A stretch of 64,000 bases of DNA from Chelatococcus sp. HY11 (GTDB lineage Bacteria > Pseudomonadota > Alphaproteobacteria > Rhizobiales > Beijerinckiaceae): NCBI RefSeq assembly GCF_018398335.1, contig NZ_JAHBRX010000001.1, positions 1,302,001 through 1,366,000 on the forward strand, in the 5' to 3' direction. This document shows, piece by piece, positions 35,826-45,027 of this stretch. Positions within the stretch are counted from its first letter, which is position 1, and the number at the start of each line of letters is the position of its first letter. The notes under the pieces were generated by a model that was not told the origin of the DNA, searched no databases, and was given only the letters and a program-made list of their open reading frames with translations. The position numbers and the translations under genes are program-made.

Positions 35826-36833
35826 ATGACGAGGCTTTGCATTTTCGGGGCCGGCGCCGTGGGCAGCCACCTCGCCGCCAAGCTCATCCGCTCCGGCAAG
35901 GTGGATGTGTCGCTCGTCGCGCGCGGCGCCCATCTTTCAGCCCTGCGGGATAACGGTCTGACGCTGCGTGGCGTGGAGGATAGCTTCACCGTCCCCGTCG
36001 CGATGGCGACCGACGATCCAAACAGCCTGCCGCCGCAGGACGTCGTGATCGTCGGGTTGAAATCCCACAGCCTGCCGCCGGTTGCCGCTCAACTCGGCCG
36101 GCTTATCGCGCCGGACGGGGTCGCGCTCTTCTGCCTCAATGGCATCCCGTGGTGGTGGAACCATGGCCTGCCCGGCAAGGCCGGGCCGCTGCCCCTCATC
36201 GATCCTGATGGTGTGCTCTGGAAGGAGATCGGCGCGGAACGGGCGCTTGGCGTGATCGTCCAGTCACCCAACGAGATCGTTGCGCCGGGCGTCGTCGAAA
36301 ATGCGAGCGACAGCAATCACTTCCTGCTGGGCGAACCTGACCGCAGCCCAAGCCCTCGCCTGGATTCCAGCCTGGCGCTTCTGCAATCGGCCGGCATTGA
36401 CGCCATCCACTCGCCGGACATCCGCCGTGATGTCTGGGCGAAGCTTCTCCGCAATGCTTCCAACGGACCGCTCGCCGCGCTGACACGCCTCGTCGGCGCT
36501 GAACGCAACGCATTCCCTGAACTCGACGCGGTTGGCCAGGCCATCATCACCGAGCTGGTCGCCATCGCGGGCGCGCAGGGCTACGATATCGGCACAGAGG
36601 CGGCCGAAAGAGGCAAGGGGCCGCGGGCCCAGGCTCTCGCAGCCGTTCGTCCCTCGATGCTTCAGGACCTGATGCAGGGCAGACCAATGGAAGTCGAGAG
36701 CCAGCTCGGCCAACCCGCGCTCTTCGCCGATGAAGTCGGGGTTGCGGCCCCAACCCTCAAGACGGTGCTCGCGCTGCTGCGCGGGCTCAACCACGCGATA
36801 ACCCGCGGCGCATCGCCCAAAGCGGACGCGTGA
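35826..36833 (+). CDS. Ketopantoate reductase (PanE/ApbA)-family protein
   Basis: The 335-aa protein starts with the NADP-binding LCIFGAGAVGSHLAAKL motif (GxGxxG), then GLKSHSL and the C-terminal helical domain containing the family's KLLRNASNGPLAALTR (catalytic Lys region) and MEVESQLG. Classical PanE makes pantoate for coenzyme A. In this catabolic setting, 33 bases after the SfnB-like gene, a role with another 2-keto acid is more likely. The ATG at 35826 has GGGAGAG upstream. Confidence 0.85.
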   Translation: MTRLCIFGAGAVGSHLAAKLIRSGKVDVSLVARGAHLSALRDNGLTLRGVEDSFTVPVAMATDDPNSLPPQDVVIVGLKSHSLPPVAAQLGRLIAPDGVALFCLNGIPWWWNHGLPGKAGPLPLIDPDGVLWKEIGAERALGVIVQSPNEIVAPGVVENASDSNHFLLGEPDRSPSPRLDSSLALLQSAGIDAIHSPDIRRDVWAKLLRNASNGPLAALTRLVGAERNAFPELDAVGQAIITELVAIAGAQGYDIGTEAAERGKGPRAQALAAVRPSMLQDLMQGRPMEVESQLGQPALFADEVGVAAPTLKTVLALLRGLNHAITRGASPKADA

Positions 36834-36947
36834 GGATGGACCATCCGAGCATTCAAGCGCTCGGAACGTCAGGACATAGGCGCCGGCCGCGACCGCACAT
36901 CAAGGCAAGTCGTCCAGCGCCAGGGTGTTGCAGACCAATCCGTATCC

Positions 36948-37301
36948 CTACATATCCACGATCGGCGCGAAACCGCCAAAGATCATGCGCTTTCCGTCGA
37001 AGGGCATGGTCGAGCCCATCTCCTTCATGCGCGGGTCGGACATCATCTTGGCATGGGCCGCGTCTCGAACTTCCTTTGAAGGATATTCGAACCAGCTGAA
37101 GACGACGACCTCACCCTCCTCGGCCTTCACGGCACGGCGAAAATCCGTGACCTTGCCGTCCGGCACGTCGTCACCCCAGCATTCAACGACGCGTGTCGCG
37201 CCGAACTCCTTGAACAAGGGCACCGCATCAGCGGCGTGCTTGCGATAAGCTTCCTTATTCGCCGCTGGCACGGCCACAACAAACCCTTCCACGTATTTCA
37301 T
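36948..37301 (-). CDS. DUF1428-family protein
   Basis: The 117-aa protein matches DUF1428: KYVEGFVVAVP at the start, HAADAVPLFKEFGATRVVECWGDDVPDG (core FGATRVVECWGDDVP), DPRMKEM and PFDGKRMIFGGF at the end. The family has a dimeric alpha/beta-barrel fold and no assigned reaction. It is a single gene converging on the PanE-like gene. A compact AT-rich upstream region (37340-37400) likely holds its promoter. Confidence 0.88.
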   Translation of the reverse strand: MKYVEGFVVAVPAANKEAYRKHAADAVPLFKEFGATRVVECWGDDVPDGKVTDFRRAVKAEEGEVVVFSWFEYPSKEVRDAAHAKMMSDPRMKEMGSTMPFDGKRMIFGGFAPIVDM

Positions 37302-37443
37302 GTCCGTCTCCTCCCTATGGAAAGCTGATTGCCTAAGGAGCGCTTTGCGCCTCGACGCTTGGAATTTATGTTGATATCAACTTAATTTTAAGTTGTCAAA
37401 GTAGGATGCCCGACGCCGATGGAAAGTTCCGCGTCCTCCCGGT

Positions 37444-38040
37444 TCATGCGTCGGCGAGCGGCCAGCGGCCCTTCTCATGGTATCGTCCTAGTCCGCGTTC
37501 GCTGTGAATAAGGGTGAAGGCCTTGGCCTTGAAACGGATCGGACCGATCGACTGAAAGGGTACCGGCCCCGGGCAGTAGGCCAGCGTCATATGCGGCTTG
37601 AAAGTGTCTGCCGCGCGTAGGCCATGGCCCCGCATGGCTTCGACGAGCGCCTCGTGCAGACGCTGGAGAGAACCGGCTTCCGCCAGCAGCACGAGGGGAT
37701 GCTTGCGCTCCCCGCCGCCGCGCTTGGGTGCTGGCCGAAAACTCCCCACCGAAGAGAAGGTAACCTCGAACGCCTGCCCACCGATGGTGCGAGCGGCGAG
37801 CTCCGACGCATAAACCTTGTGCGTTGGCAGCCGTTTGTAGTCGCCCACGTGGTACAGCGAAACATGGAGGCGCCCTGGTTTCAGGACGTCTCCCTGGATA
37901 GCGTTCTCCCGTCGAAAAACCGTACTGAAACGCGCGATCTTCGTCGCGGATCCACGGTCAGGAAGCAGGCAAAAAAACAACCTCTCGGGGAATCGCGGCC
38001 GCCAGCGCTCGTCCCGGAATAAATCAAGCTGATCTTGCAT
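37444..38040 (-). CDS. 2'-5' RNA ligase family protein (2H phosphoesterase)
   Basis: The 198-aa protein has the two H-x-T/S motifs of 2H phosphoesterases: HVS at 59-61 (GRLHVSLYHVG) and HMT at 150-152 (FKPHMTLAY). Bacterial members cleave or join 2'-5' linkages or cyclic phosphodiesters in RNA or nucleotides. The ATG at 38040 was chosen over a longer frame to 38166 because residues upstream look non-coding. No functional partner is adjacent. Confidence 0.85.
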   Translation of the reverse strand: MQDQLDLFRDERWRPRFPERLFFCLLPDRGSATKIARFSTVFRRENAIQGDVLKPGRLHVSLYHVGDYKRLPTHKVYASELAARTIGGQAFEVTFSSVGSFRPAPKRGGGERKHPLVLLAEAGSLQRLHEALVEAMRGHGLRAADTFKPHMTLAYCPGPVPFQSIGPIRFKAKAFTLIHSERGLGRYHEKGRWPLADA

Positions 38041-38272
38041 GACGGGCGCTCCCCTACGCAACAATCGCAGCCCGATCCCATAAATCGACGACCGGGCCGC
38101 CGAGACGCGCGCGACAACACTTGACCCTTTTGGCAGATGCCCGCAACGACTTGCTGTATAGAACATAACATGAACAAATCAAGCGTCAGCGACCGCCCGC
38201 GATTCAGATCAATGCATGCGCCGGTGTGGTAGGCTCAGATTCAGCCGATGACACAGGGAGGGCCGTGGCACC

Positions 38273-39589
38273 ATGACGGACGGACATTCAGCAACCACCC
38301 AGCGTAGCGTGGTCGTGCAGGGCTTCACAAACAGTGTCCTTGACCCGAAGGAGCCCATGCTCGGACCGCTGGAGAACGGCGGAACCATCATCGCGAATAC
38401 CGCGCCGGGATGCTGGGGCCCCATGATCACCCCGCGACTGCGTGGCGGGCACGAGGTCACGCAGCCTGTGTTCGTCGCGGGCGCGGAGCCGGGCGATGCC
38501 GTCGCGATCCGCATCCGCGACATCACCGTCACTTCGCTCGCGACAGCCTCGGGCCATGACAGTTCTCCCGCCGGATTCTGCCTTGGCGATCCCTATGTCG
38601 CGGCGCGCTGCCCTGTGTGCGACGAGATCTGGCCGGAGACCCACGTCGAGGGCATTGGTCAGGACGCCGTGCGCTGCGACAGATGCGGCAATGCCGTCAA
38701 GCCGTTCGAGATCGTTCACGGCTACACCGTGGTGTTCGACCACGCCCATGGCGTCGGCCTGACCATGCCGCGATCGGCCGCCGACAAGATTGCCCATGAA
38801 GCCAAGCATTATGCGGCCCTGCCCGATCACTCGGTGCAGCATTCCATCCTGACCTTCGCGCCCGCGGACATGGCCGGCGTGCCCGTGCGCCTCAGGCCGT
38901 TCCTCGGCCAGCTCGGCACGACGCCGTCCATGGCCCTGCCGGACTCGCATAATGCCGGTGATTTCGGCGCCTTCCTTGTCGGGGCTCCCCATCCCTATGC
39001 GGTCACGGCCGAGCAATTGGCCGCGCATAAGACAGACGGGCATATGGACATCGACGCGGTGCGCGCGGGCGCGATCCTCGTCGCGCCGGTGAAGGTGAAG
39101 GGTGCGGGCGTTTACATGGGCGACATGCATGCAGCCCAAGGCGACGGCGAGATCGCCGGCCACACCATGGACGTGGCGGGCAGCGTTACCCTGCAAGTCG
39201 AGGTGGTGAAGAACTATCGCATCGACGGGCCTGTCCTCTTCCCGCTGCTGGAGGATCTGCCGCCATTGGCGCGACCGCTCTCGCCAGCCGAGAAGGCGGC
39301 GGCGCAGAAGCTCGCGAGCCAATGGGGTGTCAGTGCGATCGAGGAACTCGCGCCGATCTCCGTGATCGGCACCGCGGCCAACATGAACGCCGCGATCGAT
39401 AACGGGCTCCAGCGGGCAGCCGATCTTCTTGGCCTGACGGTCCCGGAAATTCGTAACCGTGCGACTGTCAACGGCGCCATCGAGATCGGTCGCGCCCCGG
39501 GTGTCATCCAGGTCACGTTCCTCGCGCCACTCAGCCGGCTGGATGCCGCAGGACTCGGCGATTACGCGCGCGAACAATACGGGTTGTAG
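38273..39589 (+). CDS. Acetamidase/formamidase family protein with an inserted CxxC pair
   Basis: The 438-aa protein has FmdA/AmdA features: PGDAVAIRIRDI, GDMHAAQGDGEIAGHTMDVAG (core GDMHAAQGDGE) and TPSMALPDSHNAGDFG. These enzymes hydrolyse formamide or acetamide to ammonia and the acid using a zinc site. Residues 113-138 carry CPVC and CDRC, a zinc-ribbon-like insertion. It lies near an amide/peptide uptake locus with a LacI regulator and an amidase, supporting nitrogen acquisition from amides. Confidence 0.88.
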   Translation: MTDGHSATTQRSVVVQGFTNSVLDPKEPMLGPLENGGTIIANTAPGCWGPMITPRLRGGHEVTQPVFVAGAEPGDAVAIRIRDITVTSLATASGHDSSPAGFCLGDPYVAARCPVCDEIWPETHVEGIGQDAVRCDRCGNAVKPFEIVHGYTVVFDHAHGVGLTMPRSAADKIAHEAKHYAALPDHSVQHSILTFAPADMAGVPVRLRPFLGQLGTTPSMALPDSHNAGDFGAFLVGAPHPYAVTAEQLAAHKTDGHMDIDAVRAGAILVAPVKVKGAGVYMGDMHAAQGDGEIAGHTMDVAGSVTLQVEVVKNYRIDGPVLFPLLEDLPPLARPLSPAEKAAAQKLASQWGVSAIEELAPISVIGTAANMNAAIDNGLQRAADLLGLTVPEIRNRATVNGAIEIGRAPGVIQVTFLAPLSRLDAAGLGDYAREQYGL

Positions 39590-39723
39590 AACACTCGCCA
39601 ACCCAGGGCCTTGCCGCAGCCCCCGTTCCATCCCTGTGAATAGGCGACTGGCATGGGGACTGCGGATGATGCTCGCTCTCAACGATCGATCGCGAGCGAG
39701 TATTGATCAGGCCCGACGTCGGA

Positions 39724-39936
39724 TCAGACCACGCGCAATCCATGCCGGCTGCGGCCCGGCACGCTCATGGTCACAAGCGGGCCTCCGCCATCATTCTCCT
39801 CATCGCCCAAGGCGCTCACCATCTCCACGAGCTGGTCGAGCTGCGCATCGATCTCACGCCGCAAGGCGCAGAGGCGAAGAAACTCTTCCTCATAGGTCCG
39901 ACGAGAGGGCCGATTGGGGAAGCGGAGTACCGTCAT
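39724..39936 (-). CDS. Small hypothetical protein
   Basis: The 70-aa product has a charged helical centre (YEEEFLRLCALRREIDAQLD) and a basic C-terminus (GRSRHG). The ATG at 39936 has AGGGA eight bases upstream. It could be a small cytoplasmic adaptor. No family recognised; moderate chance of being non-coding. Confidence 0.45.
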   Translation of the reverse strand: MTVLRFPNRPSRRTYEEEFLRLCALRREIDAQLDQLVEMVSALGDEENDGGGPLVTMSVPGRSRHGLRVV

Positions 39937-40134
39937 GAGCGAATCCCTGTGATCGCGTTGTCGCCACAGTGATGCACCCGAGATGGCAAATTTTTTCCTA
40001 CCAACGATCAGATTTGCCCATCGCCTATCCAAAAAGCAGTGTGCCGGCAGCTCCCCGAAAGCAGCGCCGGCACCCCTCCCCCCAACATGAGGTTTGCGAT
40101 ACAACCCAATGCGACCACATATCTTTTCAGAAAA

Positions 40135-41694
40135 TCACTGGCCCTTGGTCACGTTCCAGTAGACGGGAACGCCAGCGGCCAGAAGCCCATCGACATTCTT
40201 GCGCACACCGCGCACCAGATAGAACTGTCCGACGGGCACGTAAGGCACAGTCTCGACCGCGCGAAGCTGGATCTTCTCGGCGATGGCCTTGCGGGCCGCG
40301 AAATCCGGTGCCGTCGTGAAATCAGCGCGAAGCTTCTCGATCTCCTCATCGCAAGGCCAGCCGAACCAGGCCTTTTCGCAGTTCGAGCGCAGGGCCATAT
40401 GGCCGACCGGCTCACTCATGTCGGGCGCCGCGGGTCCTGACAGAAAGAGCGACCAGCCGCCCTGTCCAACCGGATTCTTGCTGGTGCGGCGGCTCGACAG
40501 GGTGCCCCAGTCCATCGCCTGGTAGTCAACCTTGAGGCCGATGTCGCGCATGGCCTGCGCCACCACGAGGCTTGCGGGATGGAGGGCGGTTTCGGTCGCG
40601 TCGAGAAGCACGATCGGCGTGCCGTCATAGCCGCTCTCCTTGACCAGCTGCTTCGCCTTTTCCACGTCGGGCTTCGGCCATCCGGCCTTGGTGAAATAGG
40701 GCGAATCGCACATGTAGAACGATGGGCAATTGGTCTAGAGGCTGGGGTCGTCGACATAGGCGCGCAGCGCCGGATCCTGATCCACGAGCGTCAGGATAGC
40801 CTGCCGCAGCTTGGCATTGTTGAAAGGCGGCTGCGACTGGTTGAAGCGCATGACGCCCTGCAGGGCCGCGAGTTTGGCGATCCCCACATCCGCGTTGCCC
40901 TTGACGAGGGGAATCATGTCGGGCGGGACTTCCTCGAAGATATCGATCTCGCCCGCCTGCAACGCGTTCAACGCCGTCTGCGCATCGGGAATGATCTGCC
41001 ATTCCACGCGATCGACCTTCGCCGGCTTGCCTCCCGCCAGACCATCGGGCGCCTCGCCACGCGGGCTGTAGGTCGGCGATTTCACGTAGACGACCTTCGA
41101 ACCGGGCGCCCATTCGTCAAGCTTCATGACGAAGGGACCGGAGCCGACCGGATCCTTGATGTTCTCATTGGAGGGGGTCTTGGCGATACGCTCCGGCATG
41201 ATGAAGGGAACGTTCGAGCTCGGCTTGCCGAGCGCCTCCAACACGAGGCCCCAGCTATTCTTGAGGGTGAGCTTGACCGTCTTCGCGTCAACGGCCTCCA
41301 GAGCAGCCGTGTTGGCCATGAGCTGCTGGCCGAGACCATCGCGCTCGCCCCAGCGCCTGAGCGAGGCTACCACATCCGCCGCCGTGACCGGCGCGCCATC
41401 GCTGAACTTGAGCCCATCCCGCAGCACGAATGTCCAGGTCAGCCCGTCCTGCGAGCGATCGTAGCTCGCTAGCATTTGCGGCACGATCTCGCCCTTGGCG
41501 TTCTGCGCGAAAAGAACGTCGTAGACCATGTAGCCGTGATTGCGGACCATATAGTCCGATGTCGTGATCGGATCGATGGTCTTGAGATCGCCGAAGGGAC
41601 GAACCTTCAACGTGGTCTCCGCTGATGCAGGCAGCGCCCACAGGCCAACGATCACTGCTGCGACCGTGAGCCCCCATCCCTGTCTAGGCTTCAT
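40135..41694 (-). pseudogene. ABC solute-binding protein gene with an in-frame amber codon
   Basis: A 520-codon frame encodes a family 5 binding protein with a signal peptide (cleavage near ASAE), LRDGLKFSDGAPVTAADVVASL (core DGLKFSDGAPVTA) and GSGPFVMKL. A TAG at 40735-40737 (after DDPSL) interrupts it at residue 320; the same frame then continues as TNCPSFYMCDSPYF to a normal end at 40135. Both halves align in register to the family. A CAG-to-TAG change would explain it. It follows the two permease genes in the same operon, so loss would disable the transporter unless the codon is read through or is a sequencing error. Confidence 0.85.
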
Positions 41695-41826
41695 GTCTTC
41701 TCCCCTTCCTTGAGCTTTGCCTCTGGAGCATCTCCGCCTGTCGTCCGGCTGCGAAGAAGCTCCGTCCTTTTGGTTTTATTCACGATCCCTAGCGGAGATC
41801 CGCGAGGTACCGTCCCGAGAACCGCA

Positions 41827-42741
41827 TCAGTTTCTGCGCCGGCTGAGCTTTGGATCGAGCGCATCCCGCAGGGCATCGCCGAGAACGTTCACTGTCAGAA
41901 TGAGCAGCGCCAGAAACACCCCTGGAAAGGCGGCAATCCAGGGCGCGCGCTGCAGATATTGGCGTCCCTCGGCCAACATGTTGCCCCAGCTTGGAATGGT
42001 CGGTGGGGTCCCTGCGCCGAGGAACGACAAGACCGACTCGACGACCATCGCGGCCGCGAAGACGTAGGTCGCCTGGACCAGCACGGGCGCTGCGATGTTC
42101 GGCAGGATATCGCGAAGCAATAAGCGGGGAACGCGCGTGCCGAGCGTGATCGCGGCTTCCACATAGGGCTGGTCGCGCAGCACCAGCACGCAGCTGCGCA
42201 CCACGCGGGCCATGCGCGGCACCTCCACAATGGTGATGGCGACCACGACGTTCTGGAGGCTCGAGCCGAACAGCGACATGAGCGCGATGGCCAAGAGAAT
42301 GCCCGGTATCGCCATGACGCCGTCCATGAAACGCATGAGGATGCCGTCGAGCCTACGGAAAAATCCCGACAGCAGGCCGAAGAGCACACCGAAGACCGTC
42401 GTCAGCACCATCACCAGGGTGCCGGCAGCGAGCGAAATGCTGGTCCCGTTCAACGTGCGCGACAACACCGAGCGCCCGAGATGATCGGTTCCGAACCAGT
42501 TCTGCCAGCTCGGAGGTCGCAGGCGTTGCGATGGATCGAGCCGTGCCGGATCCGGCAGGAGATGGGGGGATGCGGCGGCGATCAGCATGAAAATCAGGAG
42601 GACGCTGATCCCAATCAGGATGACGGGATGCCGGCCGAGGAAGTGTCGGAACCCGGCACGTCGCCCCGCCGACATCATGGCGCCCGCTTGCTTGGTGTCG
42701 ACGGAACTGGTCTCGGCGGCTTCGGCTTCGATCATCGCCAT
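41827..42741 (-). CDS. ABC transporter permease, DppC/OppC type
   Basis: The 304-aa protein has the family's N-terminal helix, FGTDHLGRSVLSR, about six helices and the EAA-type loop (AAITLGTRVPRLLLRDILPN, core TLGTRVPRLLL). The ATG at 42741 lies seven bases after the DppB-type stop with GAGG before it, showing close coupling. The binding-protein gene downstream is interrupted, and no ATPase gene is present. Likely peptide or amide uptake. Confidence 0.92.
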   Translation of the reverse strand: MAMIEAEAAETSSVDTKQAGAMMSAGRRAGFRHFLGRHPVILIGISVLLIFMLIAAASPHLLPDPARLDPSQRLRPPSWQNWFGTDHLGRSVLSRTLNGTSISLAAGTLVMVLTTVFGVLFGLLSGFFRRLDGILMRFMDGVMAIPGILLAIALMSLFGSSLQNVVVAITIVEVPRMARVVRSCVLVLRDQPYVEAAITLGTRVPRLLLRDILPNIAAPVLVQATYVFAAAMVVESVLSFLGAGTPPTIPSWGNMLAEGRQYLQRAPWIAAFPGVFLALLILTVNVLGDALRDALDPKLSRRRN

Positions 42742-42748
42742 GGCCGCC

Positions 42749-43690
42749 TCAATACCGCACGCGCGGGTCGAACAGCCCGTAGCTGAGATCGACCAGAAGG
42801 TTGATGAAGACATAGATCGTCGAGAAGAGCAGGATCAGCCCCTGGACGACGGGATAGTCGCGCCGGAGGATGGCGTCGGTCGTCAGTCGGCCTAGCCCCG
42901 GAATGTTGAAGACCGTTTCCGTGACCACGACGCCACCGAGCAAGGCGGCCATGCCCACGCCCACCACGGTGACGATGGGAACCGCCGCATTGCGCAGCGC
43001 ATGGGCGATGAGGATGGCGCCCGGCCTGACACCCTTGGCGTTTGCCGTGCGGATATAGTCTTCCGACAGCACATCGAGCAGGCTGGCGCGGGTCACGCGG
43101 GCGATCAGCGACGTGTAGAGCAACGCCAAAGTGAGGCCGGGCAGAAAGAGGCTTCGCAGACATGGCCAGAGGCCCGCCGATAACGGCGTATAGCCCTGGG
43201 TCGGAAACCAGCCGAGCCAGAGGGAGAAGACATAGACAAGAAAGAAGCCGACGACGAACACCGGCGCCGAAAAGCCGAGCACCGCGAAAGCCATGGTCAG
43301 CCGGTCAACGAGCCCTCCCGCCCGCACAGCCGCGAGAATGCCCATCGGCAAGGCGAGCACAAGCGACATGACAATGGCGACCAGCGCCAGCATGGCCGTC
43401 GCTTCCGCGCGCTGCCCGATCAGCCGCGTCACCGGCATGTTTGAAAAGACGGACTGGCCAAGATCGCCCGATGCAAGCTGCGCGGCCCAGCCGATGAGCT
43501 GCTCTGGAATGGACCTGTCGAGGCCGAGCTTCAGCCGGACAGCCTCGACCTCCGCGGTCGTGGCCTGATCGCCAGCGAGCAGCGCGGCGGGATCGCCGGG
43601 TGTCAGCCGAAGCAGGCAGAAGGTGAACAGAGCGACAAAGAGAAAGACCGGCAGTGTGCCGATGAACCGCCGCACGACATACCGCCCCAT
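42749..43690 (-). CDS. ABC transporter permease, DppB/OppB type
   Basis: The 313-aa protein has YVVRRFIGTLP, LTPGDPAALLAGD, LGLDRSIPEQ, six helices and the cytoplasmic RTANAKGVRPGAILIAHALRNA (core RTANAKGVR). It is the first gene of the minus-strand operon and is divergent from the LacI regulator gene, whose predicted operators lie in the shared 186-base control region. Confidence 0.93.
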   Translation of the reverse strand: MGRYVVRRFIGTLPVFLFVALFTFCLLRLTPGDPAALLAGDQATTAEVEAVRLKLGLDRSIPEQLIGWAAQLASGDLGQSVFSNMPVTRLIGQRAEATAMLALVAIVMSLVLALPMGILAAVRAGGLVDRLTMAFAVLGFSAPVFVVGFFLVYVFSLWLGWFPTQGYTPLSAGLWPCLRSLFLPGLTLALLYTSLIARVTRASLLDVLSEDYIRTANAKGVRPGAILIAHALRNAAVPIVTVVGVGMAALLGGVVVTETVFNIPGLGRLTTDAILRRDYPVVQGLILLFSTIYVFINLLVDLSYGLFDPRVRY

Positions 43691-43747
43691 CTACCCTGCT
43701 CCCCGCAGCATCAGCACGCGACCGGACACGGCGCCCCCCTCTTGTGT

Positions 43748-43753
43748 AACGTT
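43748..43753. promoter_or_regulatory. Candidate LacI-type operator half-site pair 1
   Basis: AACGTT core within GTAACGTTTCGC, about 58 bases before the permease operon start. The same core recurs at 43859-43864. LacI-family operators are commonly built on a central CG flanked by AA/TT. Confidence 0.4.
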
Positions 43754-43856
43754 TCGCATAAAGCTCTCATAGCGTCGCACCATCGGGCAAGTGAAATTTT
43801 GAAACAATTTTTCTGTTTGATTTTCAAATAAGCCGTGAGATGAAGGCGATCCTTGT

Positions 43857-43866
43857 AAAACGTTTT
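43857..43866. promoter_or_regulatory. Candidate LacI-type operator 2
   Basis: AAAACGTTTT is a perfect 10-base palindrome ending 10 bases before the regulator ATG. It would suit autorepression of the LacI gene and, with the first site, repression of the divergent permease operon. Confidence 0.5.
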
Positions 43867-43876
43867 TTGGATCAAG

Positions 43877-45022
43877 ATGGCGACTATTCGCGACGTCGCG
43901 CGCCTAGCTGGTGTGTCGGTCACCACCGTGTCCAATGCACTGAACCGTCCGGGACGCGTGAGCGCAGAACTCAGTGCGCGGGTTCACACGGCGGTCGAGA
44001 AGCTCGGCTATTCCCCTCATGCCGCTGCCCGCAGCCTGCGCATGCGCACAAGCGGCCTCATCGGCATGGTGGTCGCCGACATCACGAACCCCTTCTTCAG
44101 CGAATTGTTCGAGGCTGTGGAAAACGCCGCCGCCAAGGCCGGCTTCTCGATGGTGCTGTGCAACTCCGGCGAGGCCTTCGCGCGGGAAGAACGACACATG
44201 CAGATGCTGCGCGCCCAGAGGATCGACGGCCTCATCCTGGCGCCGACGGGCGCGATCTCCATCAACAGGGCCGCCATCCTCGCGGACCTCGCCGTGCCAG
44301 TCGCCCTTGTCGACCGCGGCATGGTCGAGCTCGGCTATGATGCTGTCGTCCTTGACAACCACAGGGCCGGCGCGCTCGCCACGTCGCACCTCATCGAGGC
44401 TGGCCACCGACGTATCGGCCTCATCAACGGACCGGAGGTGCTGCGCACCGCGGCCGATCGCCTGCAGGGCTACCGCGAAACGCTTCTGGCGGCCGGTATC
44501 GCCTTCGACCCTTCATTGATATGTGACGCGCGCTATCGCGAGAACGAAGCCTACAGGGCCGCCATCGAGATGCTGCGACGCGAGGATGCGCCGACCGCCA
44601 TCTTCGCGACCAATAACGTCATGACCATCGGTGTGATGCGCGCCCTCGCCGATCTTGGCCTGACCTGCCCACACGATGTGTCCGTCATCGGTATCGACGA
44701 TTTTCCCTGGGCGGGAGCCTTCACGCCTCGCCTGACGACGGTCGCGCAGCCGGTGGCCGCGATGGGCAAGCAGGTGCTCGATCTTCTGATCGACCGGATC
44801 CAGGGCGTCCGGACCGGCCCCGGAGAGACCCGCGTCCTCGCGCCGAGCCTGGTCGTGCGGGAATCGACGGCCAGGCCCAATCGCCGATTGCAGGCCGGCG
44901 CCACTCATGTCGACACGCGGCATTCCGCCCAAGAATCTGCCGCCCAAGAATCTGCCGTCCAAGGATCTGCTGTCTCACGGTCCGCCGACGCGAGCCCCAT
45001 CGACCAAAACCATGCTGGGTGA
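43877..45022 (+). CDS. LacI-family transcriptional regulator
   Basis: The 381-aa protein has the LacI helix-turn-helix (TIRDVARLAGVSVTTVSNALN) with hinge AARSLR, followed by a periplasmic-binding-like domain (GLIGMVVADITNPFF, GIDDFPWAGAFTPRLTTVAQP, core GIDDFPWA). The C-terminus carries an extra Ser/Ala/Gln tail from three 15-base repeats (44927-44971: GCCCAAGAATCTGCC twice and a variant). The gene overlaps the amidase start region and is divergent from the transporter, which it probably represses. Confidence 0.93.
   Translation: MATIRDVARLAGVSVTTVSNALNRPGRVSAELSARVHTAVEKLGYSPHAAARSLRMRTSGLIGMVVADITNPFFSELFEAVENAAAKAGFSMVLCNSGEAFAREERHMQMLRAQRIDGLILAPTGAISINRAAILADLAVPVALVDRGMVELGYDAVVLDNHRAGALATSHLIEAGHRRIGLINGPEVLRTAADRLQGYRETLLAAGIAFDPSLICDARYRENEAYRAAIEMLRREDAPTAIFATNNVMTIGVMRALADLGLTCPHDVSVIGIDDFPWAGAFTPRLTTVAQPVAAMGKQVLDLLIDRIQGVRTGPGETRVLAPSLVVRESTARPNRRLQAGATHVDTRHSAQESAAQESAVQGSAVSRSADASPIDQNHAG
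44927..44971 (+). repeat. Three 15-bp tandem repeats in the regulator's 3' end
   Basis: GCCCAAGAATCTGCC occurs twice and a third copy has four changes. They encode AQESA-type pentapeptides beyond the conserved LacI domain. Copy number could vary between strains. Confidence 0.85.
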
Positions 45023-45027
45023 GAACC

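Noticed and set aside
38288-39682. 464-codon open frame opposite the acetamidase gene
   Set aside because: The acetamidase has clear motifs; the antisense frame has none.
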